A stretch of 64,000 nucleotides of DNA from Sphingomonas flavalba (GCF_004796535.1 NZ_SPHY01000004.1:1-64000), one strand, 5' to 3'; shown: positions 36,342-46,063, numbered from the stretch's first letter. Translations and numbers: made by a program. Notes: generated by a model not told the origin, from the sequence alone.

Positions 36342-37448
36342 TCACTTGCCGTAATATGCGGCGAGGGCGTCGATCGCCTTGCGGTCCGGGATCGTCTGGG
36401 CCGAAGCCGCCATCGTCGCGCCGGCGACATCGTCGGCATGGTAGCCGCGCTTGCCGGTGCGGAAATTGACCAGTTGCCGGGCGATGTAGTCGGCGTCCAG
36501 CCGATCGAGCGCTGGCGCCTGCAGGGCGGCGTTGCCCTCGCCGGCCGCGCCGTGGCAGGCCGCGCAGGTGGGGACGATGGCGCGGATCGCCGCCGGCACC
36601 GGGCGGTTGGCGACCGGCGCCGCCTGCGGTTTCGGCAACGCCGTGATGTAGGACACCACCGCCTTCACCCCATCCGGCCCGGGTATGGCGGTCGCCCTGC
36701 CGACCATCTGGAAGCCGTGGGCATCGTCCAGCTTGCCGCGCTTGCCGGTGCGGTAATTGGTCAACTGGCGGGCAAGATATTCCGCATCCAGCCCGGTCAG
36801 GTCCGGCGCGTGCATATAGGCACGCCCCTGCCCGTCATTGCCATGGCAGCCAAGGCAGGTGGTGAACGCGGCCTTGCCCGCGCTTCTGTCGACGGGCCGG
36901 CGCGCGCCGCCGGCCGCCGGGGCCGATGCGGCCCGCGCGCCGCCGATTCCGGCGCTGCCGTCGCCCTGGAAGGCAAGCAGCACCTTGCCGCTGTCGATGA
37001 ACTCCTCGAAGCTGACGATCTTGCCGTCGCGCACCTTGAAGACATGGACCAGATCCGCCTTGTAGCGGATGCCGGTCTTCCGGACCGTGCTCTCCTCGGT
37101 GCCGGGAACGGCGACCATGTCGCCGGAAACGATGAATGCGCGCTGGACGGCAACCGGATTTTCAAGGGTTTCGTCGACCGTGGCGAAGAACTCTGCCACG
37201 CCCTTCGGCCCATGGCGGGTACCGCCGAACGGCAGCTTGTCGGGCGGCCCGTAATAGGTCCACGTCGCATCGGGCGCGATCAGCTGCTCGAGCGCGACCA
37301 TGTCGCCGCGCTCGAACGCCGCATATAGTTCCCGCACGACCGTGGCGGAATCCGCCGGCTTTCCGGCGGTCAGAGCCTGTTGCGCGCCGACGCCGGAGAG
37401 CAGGACCAGCGCCGCGACGATACCGGCCTTCGGCAATTTCGATGTCAT
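36342..37448 (-). CDS. Exported NTF2-like/di-haem cytochrome c fusion (368 aa)
   Basis: Three domains in one chain. A signal peptide (1-28) precedes a SnoaL/NTF2-like domain (about 34-155; TWTYYGPPDKLPFGG, HVFKVRDGKIVSFEEF). Then come two class-I cytochrome c domains with haem motifs CLGCH (198-202) and CAACH (295-299). FQMVG (Met248) and ATMAAS (Met346) are likely axial methionines. Export to the periplasm is needed for haem attachment. It lies directly after the Tat-exported flavoprotein gene (60 bp gap), so it may accept that enzyme's electrons. The NTF2 domain could bind the substrate or product. The domain order is one I do not recognise from any characterised protein. Confidence 0.88.
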   Translation of the reverse strand: MTSKLPKAGIVAALVLLSGVGAQQALTAGKPADSATVVRELYAAFERGDMVALEQLIAPDATWTYYGPPDKLPFGGTRHGPKGVAEFFATVDETLENPVAVQRAFIVSGDMVAVPGTEESTVRKTGIRYKADLVHVFKVRDGKIVSFEEFIDSGKVLLAFQGDGSAGIGGARAASAPAAGGARRPVDRSAGKAAFTTCLGCHGNDGQGRAYMHAPDLTGLDAEYLARQLTNYRTGKRGKLDDAHGFQMVGRATAIPGPDGVKAVVSYITALPKPQAAPVANRPVPAAIRAIVPTCAACHGAAGEGNAALQAPALDRLDADYIARQLVNFRTGKRGYHADDVAGATMAASAQTIPDRKAIDALAAYYGK

Positions 37449-37508
37449 GGCACGGCTTTCGGCAAGACGGGTTGCACGGGCGCGGGCATCCGGGCCGCGC
37501 GGACGGGG

Positions 37509-38996
37509 TCAGGATTCGCCATAAAAGCCATGGAACACGCCCTTCGGGTCCCACTGCCCGCGCAACGCGGCGAGGCGCTTCCACGCCTGCGGAGAGTAGC
37601 ATTCGTGGATGTCCTGCGGCCGCCCTTCCTGGTCCATCTCGTTGATGTAGCTGCCGCGCGCGACGGGCTTCAGGGCGTTGAACACCTTCAGGCAATAGGC
37701 GCGGCTCGCCGCCTCCTCCGCCGGCTCGTCCCACTCCATGTAATACGCCAGGTAGAAGCGCGCGATCCGCGAGCAGGCCGCGTCCGGCAGCGGGTTGGTC
37801 CCCATGTAGAGCAGCACCGGCGTGGCGCGCGGGGCCGGGCATTCCGGCATATGCGCCTTCAGCACCGCCATCGCCGCCTGCGGATCGTCGACCCAGACGG
37901 CGTCGCCCATCCAGTGGCCTTGCGGAAAGGACGCCTCGTTGTCGCTATAATAGCGGTCGAAATTACCTGCCCGGTTCTCGATCCTCTCGATCGCGCGGGC
38001 GATTAGCGGCTGGTCGAGCAGCGGGGTCAGCTTGCGCCGGCCTTCCGCCTCGCTGGCGACGAAGGCGTTCACGTCCAGATAGATGCGCTGGCGCTTCTCC
38101 GGCGGCTCGCCGAACGGAACGTCCGGCGCCGCGGCGATCGCGACCAACGTCTCCACGTCCTTGTCGAGCCGGGGCACGACCTCGTCCATCACCCGCGTGA
38201 CCTCGTCCAGCGCGTCGAAGGCGAACACATAGGTCGCGCCCCAGATCACCTTCGGCGCATCGAAGCACTGCAGGTGGAACTTCACCACCACCCCGAACAG
38301 GCCCGGCCCGCCGCCGCGCGCCGCCCAGAACAGGTCGGCATTGTCCTGCGCGCTGGCGCGCAGCAACCGCCCGTCGGCGGTGACGATGTCGACCGCGTTC
38401 ACCGCGAACACGCTCATGCCGCTCGACCAGGCGTTGGTGTTCATGCCGACGCCGCCGCCCAGCAGGAATCCGCTGATCGGCACCGTACCGCAATGCGCGC
38501 CGGGAAACGCCAGGCCGTCCTCCGCCAGCCGCTCGGCAAGGCCGCGGCAGAACACCCCCGGCCCGACGACGGCGGTCTTGGCCGCCTTGTCCACAGCGAT
38601 CCCGTCGAGCCGGCTGACGTCGATCAGCATGCCGGTGTCGCGCAGAAAGCAGGCGGCCATGCTGTGGCCGCCGCAGCGGGTCGTCACCTTCATGCCGTTC
38701 GCGGCAGCGAAGCGAACCGCTTCCTGCACGTCCCCGGCGCTTTCCACCTGAACGATCATGTCGGGACGGCGGTTGGCCTTGGCGCGCTGCCAGATCATCG
38801 CCTCGCGCCAGGTCTCGTATGTCTCGTCGCCCTTGACGACGACGGTGCCGGCGATCCGTTCCTGCAGCGCGGCGGCGTCGCTTCCGGCCTTGGGCCGCGA
38901 AAAGCCCTGGCAGGCCGACAGCGCCACCGCGGCGGGCACGGAAACGGCCGCAGCATTCAGAAAACGACGGCGCGACCAAAGCGCAAATCTAGCCAT
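37509..38996 (-). CDS. Tat-exported FAD-linked oxidase, berberine-bridge/PCMH type (495 aa)
   Basis: Twin-arginine signal SRRRFLNAAAVSVPAAV (8-24) with a Cys at 29 that could be lipidated (ALSACQG). The FAD-binding PCMH domain follows. His111 in TRCGGHSMA and Cys169 in GAHCGTVPISG occupy the positions used for bicovalent FAD attachment in berberine-bridge-type enzymes. GGGVGMNTNAW and FWAARGGGPGLFGVV are conserved. The C-terminal YINEMDQEG and WDPKGVFHGF are typical BBE ends. It oxidises an unknown small molecule in the periplasm. The adjacent di-haem cytochrome suggests it works as a dehydrogenase, not an oxygen-using oxidase. Confidence 0.88.
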   Translation of the reverse strand: MARFALWSRRRFLNAAAVSVPAAVALSACQGFSRPKAGSDAAALQERIAGTVVVKGDETYETWREAMIWQRAKANRRPDMIVQVESAGDVQEAVRFAAANGMKVTTRCGGHSMAACFLRDTGMLIDVSRLDGIAVDKAAKTAVVGPGVFCRGLAERLAEDGLAFPGAHCGTVPISGFLLGGGVGMNTNAWSSGMSVFAVNAVDIVTADGRLLRASAQDNADLFWAARGGGPGLFGVVVKFHLQCFDAPKVIWGATYVFAFDALDEVTRVMDEVVPRLDKDVETLVAIAAAPDVPFGEPPEKRQRIYLDVNAFVASEAEGRRKLTPLLDQPLIARAIERIENRAGNFDRYYSDNEASFPQGHWMGDAVWVDDPQAAMAVLKAHMPECPAPRATPVLLYMGTNPLPDAACSRIARFYLAYYMEWDEPAEEAASRAYCLKVFNALKPVARGSYINEMDQEGRPQDIHECYSPQAWKRLAALRGQWDPKGVFHGFYGES

Positions 38997-39000
38997 GTGA

Positions 39001-39382
39001 ACTCCAGGCGATCACCTCAGCCTGTCTGAAGATGCACGAAAATGCATTCAATGCCCCGTGCCAACCGACATGTTGCACGGAGGACAACGACTGCCTCGAA
39101 CCCGCGCCGCGCCGCGCCAGGCCGCCCTCTCCCGCCCCCGCCCGAAACCGCTATGGTGGCCCCCATGGGGAAGCGATCCCGCGCTTCAGCCGTGGACAGG
39201 CGAAACGAGGATAGGCCGGTTAGCGGCCCGCCGTAGCGACCGGTCGAATGGCGGAGACGCGCGCCTCTCTGCGAAGAAAAAACGGAAACCGCTGTTTCCA
39301 TTCCGGCGAGGCCTGGCCGTCAGCGGCCGTGCGGCTTCCGGGATTTAGATAAAGGTAATTGCCGATTTGGGCCTGGGCCGCT
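39001..39382. other. Gene-free stretch between the flavoprotein gene and mscS-like gene
   Basis: No open frame here has a recognisable protein, and the possible ones overlap each other in several frames as expected for GC-rich DNA. It holds the upstream region of the flavoprotein gene, with a repeated TGCA/TGCATT motif near 39030-39050, and the terminator at 39277-39299. I see nothing else in it. Confidence 0.6.
39277..39299 (-). terminator. Rho-independent terminator of the MscS-like gene
   Basis: On the minus strand a perfect 6-bp stem GGAAAC/GTTTCC with an AGCG tetraloop (39284-39299) is followed by GTTTTTT. It lies 84 bp beyond the MscS stop codon, in the right orientation. Confidence 0.75.
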
Positions 39383-40243
39383 TCAACTCTCCTTCCGCAC
39401 AGCAGTCTTTCCCGCAGCGCGCAGAGTATGAACCAGATCGCCGATACGGCTGGCGATGGCCCGTTCGGCATCGCCAGCGAGTTCGGGCTTGCTGTAAAAT
39501 ATAACCTCAAGCCGGTACTTGCCGATATCGCTCGTGCCGACATTAACGGTGATGGATGGGGGGTGATCGCCTTCCGCCCGTGATGCCGCCGGCGCGCCCC
39601 GTTGCCGCTTCGATTGGCCCGCAGCCGTGTTCGCGTAAGCCTCGAGTGCCGCCGCCTCGATCGCGGCGCGCTCGGCGAAGAGATTGGCATCCGGCTCGAA
39701 CGTCATGCTGAACACGTGCTGGACGCGAGCGCCGGCATGCCCTTCCACGCGTACCGGAGAACTCAGCAGCAAGCTGTGCGGAAGGATGATCTCCTTTCCG
39801 GTGCGATTGAACGATCCGTCCTGCTTCTCAAATTCCCGGAGCCGCGTGACCAGCAGGTTGAAGTCCATCACCTCGCCGCGTTTGCCGCCGATCTCGATAT
39901 AGTCCCCGACCGAATAGGCGCGCGACAAGGTACGCAGCGCCGAGCCGGAGAAGCACATGATCAGCTCCTTCATCGCGATGACCGAGGCCACGGCGAAGGC
40001 GGTGAGCGACAGCGCGAAGGTGCGCAGTTGCGGCGCCCAGATCATCACCAGGCCGATAATCGCGACGAGGATCAGCACATTCCGCAGACTGGCGGTCCAG
40101 CGGCGCACGACCAGCGGCGGGAATTCCCCTCGCTTCAATGCCCGTCCGGCCAGGAAGCGAATGACGAACAGGGCGGCCAGCAGGGTTGCCGACGCCAAAA
40201 CGCCGGACTGCAGCAACTGTTCTCTTAGAATTTCAGACATCAT
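39383..40243 (-). CDS. MscS-family mechanosensitive ion channel (286 aa)
   Basis: Small-conductance-type channel. Three membrane segments are visible: LASATLLAALFVIRFLAG, VLILVAIIGLVMIWAP and FALSLTAFAVASVIAMKELI. They are followed by the beta domain with SRAYSVGDYIEIGGKRGEV, the signature MscS sequence after the pore helix, and VTRLREFEKQDGSFN. The cytoplasmic cage is short and ends around RIGDLVHTLRAAG. It releases solutes on hypo-osmotic shock. Two adjacent ATGs (40243, 40240) could start it. It stands alone, with its own terminator downstream. Confidence 0.88.
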   Translation of the reverse strand: MMSEILREQLLQSGVLASATLLAALFVIRFLAGRALKRGEFPPLVVRRWTASLRNVLILVAIIGLVMIWAPQLRTFALSLTAFAVASVIAMKELIMCFSGSALRTLSRAYSVGDYIEIGGKRGEVMDFNLLVTRLREFEKQDGSFNRTGKEIILPHSLLLSSPVRVEGHAGARVQHVFSMTFEPDANLFAERAAIEAAALEAYANTAAGQSKRQRGAPAASRAEGDHPPSITVNVGTSDIGKYRLEVIFYSKPELAGDAERAIASRIGDLVHTLRAAGKTAVRKES

Positions 40244-40331
40244 GGCTCTGGTTATGCCTCATTCGCCCCCGTGCGGCACATCTACCGACAAGGCAGCCGT
40301 TATGACAGAACGCAAGCCTCCCGAAACGGCG

Positions 40332-40367
40332 GGCGGGTTTTTCGGTTATCGCCCCTCAAAACCCGCC
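40332..40367. repeat. 10-bp perfect inverted repeat
   Basis: GGCGGGTTTT (40332-40341) and AAAACCCGCC (40358-40367) are exact reverse complements separated by 16 bases. The T and A runs lie on the loop side, the wrong way round for a normal terminator on either strand, so the function is unclear. Confidence 0.45.
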
Positions 40368-40800
40368 GGGTCTCGACGGTCAGCTTGCGGGCGCTTGGCG
40401 GGAATGGCTGACGGTGACTCCCCCTCACATTGCCGCGGCAGCCCGCGACCCTCCGTACGGCCGCTCAACTAATGCTTGCGTGCCCGACCACCGTGGACAT
40501 TATTGCTTAGTTCATGGGGGACGGATGGCACATCATGCGGGTACTACTGAAAACCAGCCAATAGGCGAAGAAGCGGGGCATGGTTGATAAGCTTCAATGC
40601 CAGCTTTCGCGCTTTCCCTCCCAAAGCGGGCCAACCGGGGCCAACGTTGCGTTTTCCTGCGGCACGAGTGTCCGCTCTCAGGCATGCCGGGTGCGCCCCG
40701 AGTGACTGGGGTACTACGGATCCAAATTCGATTGCGAACGGCAAAACAACGCACTACTCGAAGGACGAGATGACACGTCATCTCGCTGAAAGCTCTCACG

Positions 40801-40821
40801 AAAAAATGCCGTCAAGCGGCA
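40801..40821 (-). terminator. Rho-independent terminator downstream of tRNA-Glu
   Basis: Minus strand: TGCCG-CTTGA-CGGCA followed by six T residues. It has a 5-bp stem and 5-base loop and lies 100 bp after the 3' end of the tRNA gene. Confidence 0.7.
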
Positions 40822-40920
40822 CCGCAAAAGAACAAGCGCGCAAAGCCGCGATTTCAGCGGCGCGGCTGCAGGTCGCAGTCAGCACCCTCAAACCGAATTT
40901 TCTTTTGTATTTCACCATTC

Positions 40921-40996
40921 TGGTGACCCCTACGGGACTCGAACCCGTGTTTTCGCCGTGAGAGGGCGACGTCCTAGACCGCTAGACGAAGGGGCC
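40921..40996 (-). tRNA. tRNA-Glu (anticodon CTC), CCA encoded
   Basis: The minus strand folds as a cloverleaf of 76 nt. The acceptor is GGCCCCT pairing with AGGGGTC (one G-U), followed by A73 and an encoded CCA. The anticodon stem TCGCC/GGCGA encloses the loop CTCTCAC, giving anticodon CTC for GAG codons. The T arm carries GGTTCGAGTCC. It lies 49 bp after the end of the M28 peptidase gene on the same strand. Confidence 0.95.
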
Positions 40997-41045
40997 GCTT
41001 GCGCGAAGCCGGGCATCTATGGGGTGTCCGGGCTGGCGTCAAGCG

Positions 41046-43292
41046 TCAGCCGGCGGGGAGCAGGGCGCGGGCCTCCTCCAGCCGCTGAGCGTAGCGGGTT
41101 AGCGCCTCCGCCGTCAGCCGGGCGTAGGCGTTGGCGTCGTCGAAGCGGCGGTCCTCAATCGCCTCGCGCACGCCGGGCAGCGTCTTCGCGCCATAGCCGG
41201 TCAGCCGGCCGGGGGCGTAGACGGAGTTCCTGAACCACGGCCGGCCGGGCAGGCCCTGGGCGATCAGCAGCGTCTGGTCGATGTCGCGCAGCTTGGCGTT
41301 CAGCTGGGTGCGGGTCGCGGCGGGCAGGGCGGCGCCCTTGCTGGCGTAGGCGGCGTCATAGGCGGTCGCCGCCGCTTTCAGCCGGTCGACGGCATTGGCG
41401 AGCACGGCCAGCTCGACATGCGGCGTGGCGGCCAGAGTTTCGGGCGCGCCCAGCGGCTTCAGCGGGTCGCTGGCCAGCCGATAGCTGCCGTCGGCGAGCA
41501 GCGCGCCGCGCTTGCCGTCCTCGCCGCGCCGGTCGTCGGCCAGCTTCCGGATCTCGTCGAAATAGCGGCCGACGGTGGTGGCGAAATCAGCGAAGCGCAC
41601 CGGCGGCGTATCCGCCTCGGCGATGCGCAGCACCAGCCGGCCCGCCGTTTTCGACAGGGCGGCGCCGTAAAGCAGGCCGGGGTCATCGAAGCGGGTGAAA
41701 TGGTCGAAGCTGTCATAGGCGGAATGATAGACGCCGTCGCCTTCGTCCTCGCCGCCATAGCCCAGATTGATCGACGGGATGCCGAGATGCTGGATGAAGG
41801 CGGTATAGTCGGAGCCGGAGCCGAGCGGCCCGATCGGCAGGTCTGCGCCCTTTTCGGCGGCGGCGAGCGCGACCGGGTCGCTGCGGCCGGTGCCGTCGGC
41901 GGCGTCGGCGCGGATGTTGGCGCGCAGCCGGTCGGCGACCGAGGCGCCGGTTTCCGGGTCGGTCACGTCCTCCGCCACCCGGTTTACCAGGTGCTGCCAG
42001 CCGTGCGAGCCCTGCGCGCCGAGGAAGCCGCGGCCGTTGCCGTCGGTATTGATGTAGATGACGGCCTTCTTCTGCAGTTCGGCGGCATGGGTTTCCGCCC
42101 ACTCGGTCGAGCCGAGCAGCGCGGGCTCCTCGCCGTCCCAACTGGCGTAAACGATCGTCCGCTTCGGCCGCCAGCCGGCCTTGACCAGCGCGCCCAGCGC
42201 CTTCGCCTCAGACAGCATCGCGACGTTACCCGACAACGGGTCGCCGGCGCCGAACACCCAGCCGTCGTGGTGGTTGCCGCGGACGATCCATTCGTCGGGC
42301 AATGTGCTGCCTTTCAGCGTCGCTACGACGTCATATATGGCGCGCTGCTTCCATTCGGACTTGACCGCCAGGCGCAACTGCACCCCGCCGTCGCCGCCGA
42401 AATGATAGGTGAAGGGCAGCGCCCCGCGCATGGCGCCGGTCGCGACCGGGCCGCCGAGGCGCGACAGGATCTTCTCCGCGTCGCCATAGCCCATCGGCAG
42501 GACCGGGATCTTCAGGATGGTCGGCGCGGTCTCGCGGGTCAGCCGCTTGGCGCCCTCGGTCGCGCCGATGCCGGGGGTCAGCGGGTCGCCGGGGTAGATC
42601 GGCATGTCCATCACCGATCCGCGCTGCACCCCCTGCGGCGGGCGAGCGCCGCCCTTGGGGTAGGTGTCGCCAATCGCGTAGCCGTCCTGCGCCGGGTCGG
42701 AATAGATGATGCAGCCGATCGCGCCGTGCATCTGGGCGAGCAGCGGCTTCAGCCCGCGCCAGCCGGCGCCGTAGCGGGCGACGACGATCTTGCCCTTCAC
42801 GTCGATGCCCAGCCGCTTCAGATGGTCGTAGTCGGCGGGCATGCCGAAATTGACGTAGACGACGTCGCCGGTGACGTCGCCGTCGCCCTGATAGGCGACA
42901 TAAGGCGGCAGCGCGTCGGCCAGCTTGCGCGACGTGGCGTCGCCCTCCACCGCCGTTTCCTGTCCGCCCAGGGGGATCCGGTCCGGCGCGATCAGCTCCA
43001 CCGTGGTGCTGATCGGCGTTGGGTAGAGCACCGAGAAGGTCTCGAGCCGCGCGTCCCAGCCCCAGGATTTGAACAGGGCGACGCTTGCCTCGGCATTGGC
43101 CTTGTTGTGGGGCGCGCCGACATGGTTCGGCGCCGACGCCATCCGCTTCAGCCATTCCAACTGGTCGGCGGAGCTGATGCCCGCGTCGAACCGTGCCTCC
43201 AGCGCCTTCTGTTCCGGCGAAACCGCCGCCGGGGCGGTGCCGGCGACCAGCGCGATCAGCGGAAGGGCGAGCAGAGAAGGACGAACGGCCAT
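41046..43292 (-). CDS. Secreted M28-family peptidase, glutamate carboxypeptidase II type (748 aa)
   Basis: Exported zinc aminopeptidase/carboxypeptidase like GCPII/NAALADase. A signal peptide (1-22, [17 protein letters not shown]) is followed by a PA domain (about 125-270; [31 protein letters not shown]). The M28 zinc domain has [15 protein letters not shown] (His and Asp ligands) and [15 protein letters not shown] (catalytic Glu and ligand Glu). [18 protein letters not shown] and [10 protein letters not shown] carry the last ligands. A transferrin-receptor-like dimerisation domain closes it. It removes C-terminal Glu/Asp or N-terminal residues from peptides in the periplasm. Start ATG 43292 begins the signal peptide and is divergent from the kinase gene. 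Confidence 0.92.
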   Translation of the reverse strand: MAVRPSLLALPLIALVAGTAPAAVSPEQKALEARFDAGISSADQLEWLKRMASAPNHVGAPHNKANAEASVALFKSWGWDARLETFSVLYPTPISTTVELIAPDRIPLGGQETAVEGDATSRKLADALPPYVAYQGDGDVTGDVVYVNFGMPADYDHLKRLGIDVKGKIVVARYGAGWRGLKPLLAQMHGAIGCIIYSDPAQDGYAIGDTYPKGGARPPQGVQRGSVMDMPIYPGDPLTPGIGATEGAKRLTRETAPTILKIPVLPMGYGDAEKILSRLGGPVATGAMRGALPFTYHFGGDGGVQLRLAVKSEWKQRAIYDVVATLKGSTLPDEWIVRGNHHDGWVFGAGDPLSGNVAMLSEAKALGALVKAGWRPKRTIVYASWDGEEPALLGSTEWAETHAAELQKKAVIYINTDGNGRGFLGAQGSHGWQHLVNRVAEDVTDPETGASVADRLRANIRADAADGTGRSDPVALAAAEKGADLPIGPLGSGSDYTAFIQHLGIPSINLGYGGEDEGDGVYHSAYDSFDHFTRFDDPGLLYGAALSKTAGRLVLRIAEADTPPVRFADFATTVGRYFDEIRKLADDRRGEDGKRGALLADGSYRLASDPLKPLGAPETLAATPHVELAVLANAVDRLKAAATAYDAAYASKGAALPAATRTQLNAKLRDIDQTLLIAQGLPGRPWFRNSVYAPGRLTGYGAKTLPGVREAIEDRRFDDANAYARLTAEALTRYAQRLEEARALLPAG

Positions 43293-43474
43293 CGGCGAAA
43301 ACCCCCTGTCACAACAAGAAGAAGCGCCCGCTATATGGGCCCGCTGGCGCGCCGTCCATGCCGCTTGCGCGCCGCCCCGGCGGGTGCCACCATTCCCGCC
43401 GGGCGACAGGTGCGGCGCGTATTGCCGCAACCGCAGCCTTGCGGGGTGCCGCCGCCGGAAAGGCCGGAGTACAT

Positions 43475-45067
43475 ATGCGTAAGGGCGGTGAACGGGGGGA
43501 TGCGGCCGGGCCGGTGGCGGACGATGTCGCGCTGCGCCTGGCGGCGATCGTCGAGTCGTCCGACGACGCGATCGTCGGCAAGACGCTGGACGGCACGATC
43601 ACCAGCTGGAACAAGGCGGCAGAGCGGCTGTTCGGCTATCGCGAGGACGAGATACTCGGCCGCTCGATTCTGACCCTGATCCCGCCCGAGCGGCAGCATG
43701 AGGAACACGAGATCGTCGCCCGGCTGCGGCGCGGCGAGCGAGTCCAGCATTTCGAGACGGAACGCTGCCGCAAGGACGGCAGCCGGGTACCGGTGTCGCT
43801 GACCGTGTCGCCGATCCTGCGCGCCGACGGTACGCTGATCGGTGCGTCGAAGATCGCCCGCGACATCAGCGAGCGCAAGGCGGCGGAGGCGCAACTGCGC
43901 CGGCAGAGCCAGCGCCTCGCCACCCTCAACCGCGTCGCCCAGCTGATCCTGCGCGAGCTCGACATCGACCGGCTCGTCCACACCGTCACCGACATCGCGA
44001 CGGAGCTGAGCGGCGCGCAGTTCGGCGCCTTCTTCTACAATGTCCGCGACGACAGCGGCGAATCCTACCTGCTCTACACCCTGTCTGGCGCGCCGCGAGA
44101 GGCATTCGCGAATTTCGGCATGCCGCGCAATTCGGCGGTGTTCGCGCCGACCTTCGCCGGGACGGAGATCGTCCGCTCCGACGATATCCGCCGGGATCCG
44201 CGCTACGGTCGCAACCCGCCGCATTTCGGCATGCCGAAGGGGCATCTGCCGGTGGTCAGCTATCTGGCGGTGCCGGTCGTCTCCGGCACCGGCGAGGTGA
44301 TCGGCGGCCTGTTCTTCGGCCATGAGCAGCCCAGGATGTTCAGCGAGGATAGCGAGATGCTGATCGCCGCCATCGCGGCGCAGGCGGCGGTGGCGATGGA
44401 CAATGCCCGGCTGCACCGCGACGCCCAGCGCGAGATCGCCGAGCGCCGAGCGGCAGAGGAAGCGAAGGCGCTGATGCTCGACGAGCTGAAGCACCGGGTC
44501 AAGAACACGCTGGCGACGATCCAGGCGATCGCGCGCCAGACGTTTCGTGCCACCCCGCCGGCGGAGCGCGATACCTTCCTCGCCCGGCTGCAGGCGCTGT
44601 CCGACGCCCACGACCTGTTGAACGAAACCCGCTGGCGGGGGGCGACGATGGACGACACCGCCCGCCGCGCGCTCCGTCCGTTCCACGACCGGTGGAGCGA
44701 ACGCATCGCCGCGCGCGGTCCGCCGGTCGACCTGCCGAGCAATGTCGCGCTGCTGCTGGCGATGGCGCTGCACGAATTGGGCACCAACGCCTGCAAATAC
44801 GGCGCGCTCGCCAACGACAGCGGCCGGGTCGCGGTCGAATGGGCGCTGGACGGCGCGGGTCGGCTGAGCGTGACCTGGCAGGAAAGCGGGGGCCCGTCGG
44901 TCACGCCGCCGCGCGCGGCCGGCTTCGGTTCGCGGATGATCGAGCGGACGGTGGCGGCGGAGCGCGGCACCGTCGCCTTCGATTACGCGCCCGGCGGCCT
45001 GTCCTGCGTGATCACCCTGCCATATCGCTTGCATCGCGAAGCGGCGGCCGTAACAAACCCCCGGTGA
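43475..45067 (+). CDS. PAS-GAF-HWE/HisKA_2 sensor histidine kinase (530 aa)
   Basis: Cytoplasmic-looking sensor kinase with no membrane segment. The PAS domain (about 20-140) contains [20 protein letters not shown] and the PAC ending [20 protein letters not shown] domain (about 155-310) contains [20 protein letters not shown]. The kinase domain has the phospho-acceptor His in [20 protein letters not shown] and the HWE-type N box [15 protein letters not shown]. Alphaproteobacterial HWE kinases often feed the general stress response or light/redox pathways. No response regulator is encoded next to it, so it is an orphan here. It is divergent from the M28 gene; the quinone reductase follows by 14 bp. 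Confidence 0.9.
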   Translation: MRKGGERGDAAGPVADDVALRLAAIVESSDDAIVGKTLDGTITSWNKAAERLFGYREDEILGRSILTLIPPERQHEEHEIVARLRRGERVQHFETERCRKDGSRVPVSLTVSPILRADGTLIGASKIARDISERKAAEAQLRRQSQRLATLNRVAQLILRELDIDRLVHTVTDIATELSGAQFGAFFYNVRDDSGESYLLYTLSGAPREAFANFGMPRNSAVFAPTFAGTEIVRSDDIRRDPRYGRNPPHFGMPKGHLPVVSYLAVPVVSGTGEVIGGLFFGHEQPRMFSEDSEMLIAAIAAQAAVAMDNARLHRDAQREIAERRAAEEAKALMLDELKHRVKNTLATIQAIARQTFRATPPAERDTFLARLQALSDAHDLLNETRWRGATMDDTARRALRPFHDRWSERIAARGPPVDLPSNVALLLAMALHELGTNACKYGALANDSGRVAVEWALDGAGRLSVTWQESGGPSVTPPRAAGFGSRMIERTVAAERGTVAFDYAPGGLSCVITLPYRLHREAAAVTNPR

Positions 45068-45081
45068 CACGGGAGGACGAC

Positions 45082-46056
45082 ATGGCGCGGGTGGCAAGGA
45101 TCGATCGGATCGGCGGGCCGGAGGTCATCGCCTGGCACGATGTCGCGCTGCCGCCGCCGGGCGCCGGCGAAGTGCTGGTCCGCCAGACCGCGGTCGGGCT
45201 GAACTTCATCGACACCTATCACCGCTCCGGCGTCTATCCGGTGCCGCTGCCGAGCGGACTGGGAACGGAGGCGGCCGGCGTCGTCGAGGCGGTCGGCCCC
45301 GACGTCACCGGCCTCGCCCCCGGCGACCGGGTCGGCCATTTCGGCGCCCGGCGCGGCGCCTATGCCAGCCACCGCGTCCTGCCCGCCGCCGAGCTGGTCA
45401 GGCTGCCCGACTCGGTCGATGCAGAGACGGCGGCGGCGGTGCTGCTGAAAGGCTGCACCGCCGAGTTCCTGATCGAACGCTGCGCCCGGGTCGAGGCCGG
45501 CTGGCCGGTGCTGGTCCACGCCGCGGCAGGCGGCGTCGGCCTGCTGCTGGTGCAATGGCTGAAGGCGCTCGGCGCGACGGTGATCGGCACGGTCGGCGAT
45601 CCGGCGAAGGCGGCGCTGGCGTCGGCGGCGGGGGCGGACCATGTCCTGCTGTCGCGCACCGACGACATCCCCGCGCGGGTGCGGGCGCTGACCGACGGCA
45701 CCGGCGTCCGCGTCGCCTTCGACGGGGTCGGCATGGCGACGTGGGAAGCGACGCTGGCCAGCGTCGCCAGGCGCGGGCTGATCGTCAGCTACGGCAACGC
45801 CGGCGGGCCGGTCACCGGCGTCGGCCTCGGCGCGCTCGCCGCGCATGGCTCGCTGTTCGTCACCCGGCCGACGCTGTTCGATTACTACGTGACGGCGGAG
45901 GAACGCGCCGCCGGGGTCGCCCGGCTGTGGGCGATGCTCGCCTCCGGCGCGGTCGGGGTGACAATCGGCCAGCGCTATCCGCTGGAGGACGCAGCCCGCG
46001 CCCATGCCGATCTGGAGGCGCGGCGCACCACCGGCTCCACCGTCCTCATCCCCTGA
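45082..46056 (+). CDS. Quinone oxidoreductase, zeta-crystallin/QOR type (324 aa)
   Basis: Zinc-free medium-chain dehydrogenase/reductase. VGLNFIDTYHRSGVYPVPLP and PSGLGTEAAGVVEAVG are the QOR signatures. VLVHAAAGGVGLLLVQWLKA is the NADPH-binding loop, and FDYYVTAEERAAGVARLWA lies near the C-terminus. It reduces quinones with NADPH and is often a detoxification enzyme. GGGAGGA lies just before the ATG. It is probably cotranscribed with the kinase gene, 14 bp upstream. Transcription may end in the palindrome at 46064-46115. Confidence 0.9.
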   Translation: MARVARIDRIGGPEVIAWHDVALPPPGAGEVLVRQTAVGLNFIDTYHRSGVYPVPLPSGLGTEAAGVVEAVGPDVTGLAPGDRVGHFGARRGAYASHRVLPAAELVRLPDSVDAETAAAVLLKGCTAEFLIERCARVEAGWPVLVHAAAGGVGLLLVQWLKALGATVIGTVGDPAKAALASAAGADHVLLSRTDDIPARVRALTDGTGVRVAFDGVGMATWEATLASVARRGLIVSYGNAGGPVTGVGLGALAAHGSLFVTRPTLFDYYVTAEERAAGVARLWAMLASGAVGVTIGQRYPLEDAARAHADLEARRTTGSTVLIP

Positions 46057-46063
46057 CGCGGGC

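Larger units (their letters stand above)
40244..40920. other. 677-bp gene-free stretch between mscS-like gene and tRNA-Glu
   Basis: No convincing protein is encoded. The stretch contains a 10-bp inverted repeat (40332-40367) and a clear terminator for the tRNA (40801-40821). Composition drops in GC between about 40480 and 40920 compared with the genes on either side. That would fit old foreign DNA next to a tRNA, but there is no integrase, direct repeat of the tRNA 3' end or other mobile-element trace that I can see. Confidence 0.5.

Noticed and set aside
39032-39348. Small overlapping plus-strand frames upstream of the Tat flavoprotein
   Set aside because: Three frames overlap, none has a ribosome-binding site with a recognisable product, and a terminator for the MscS gene lies within them.
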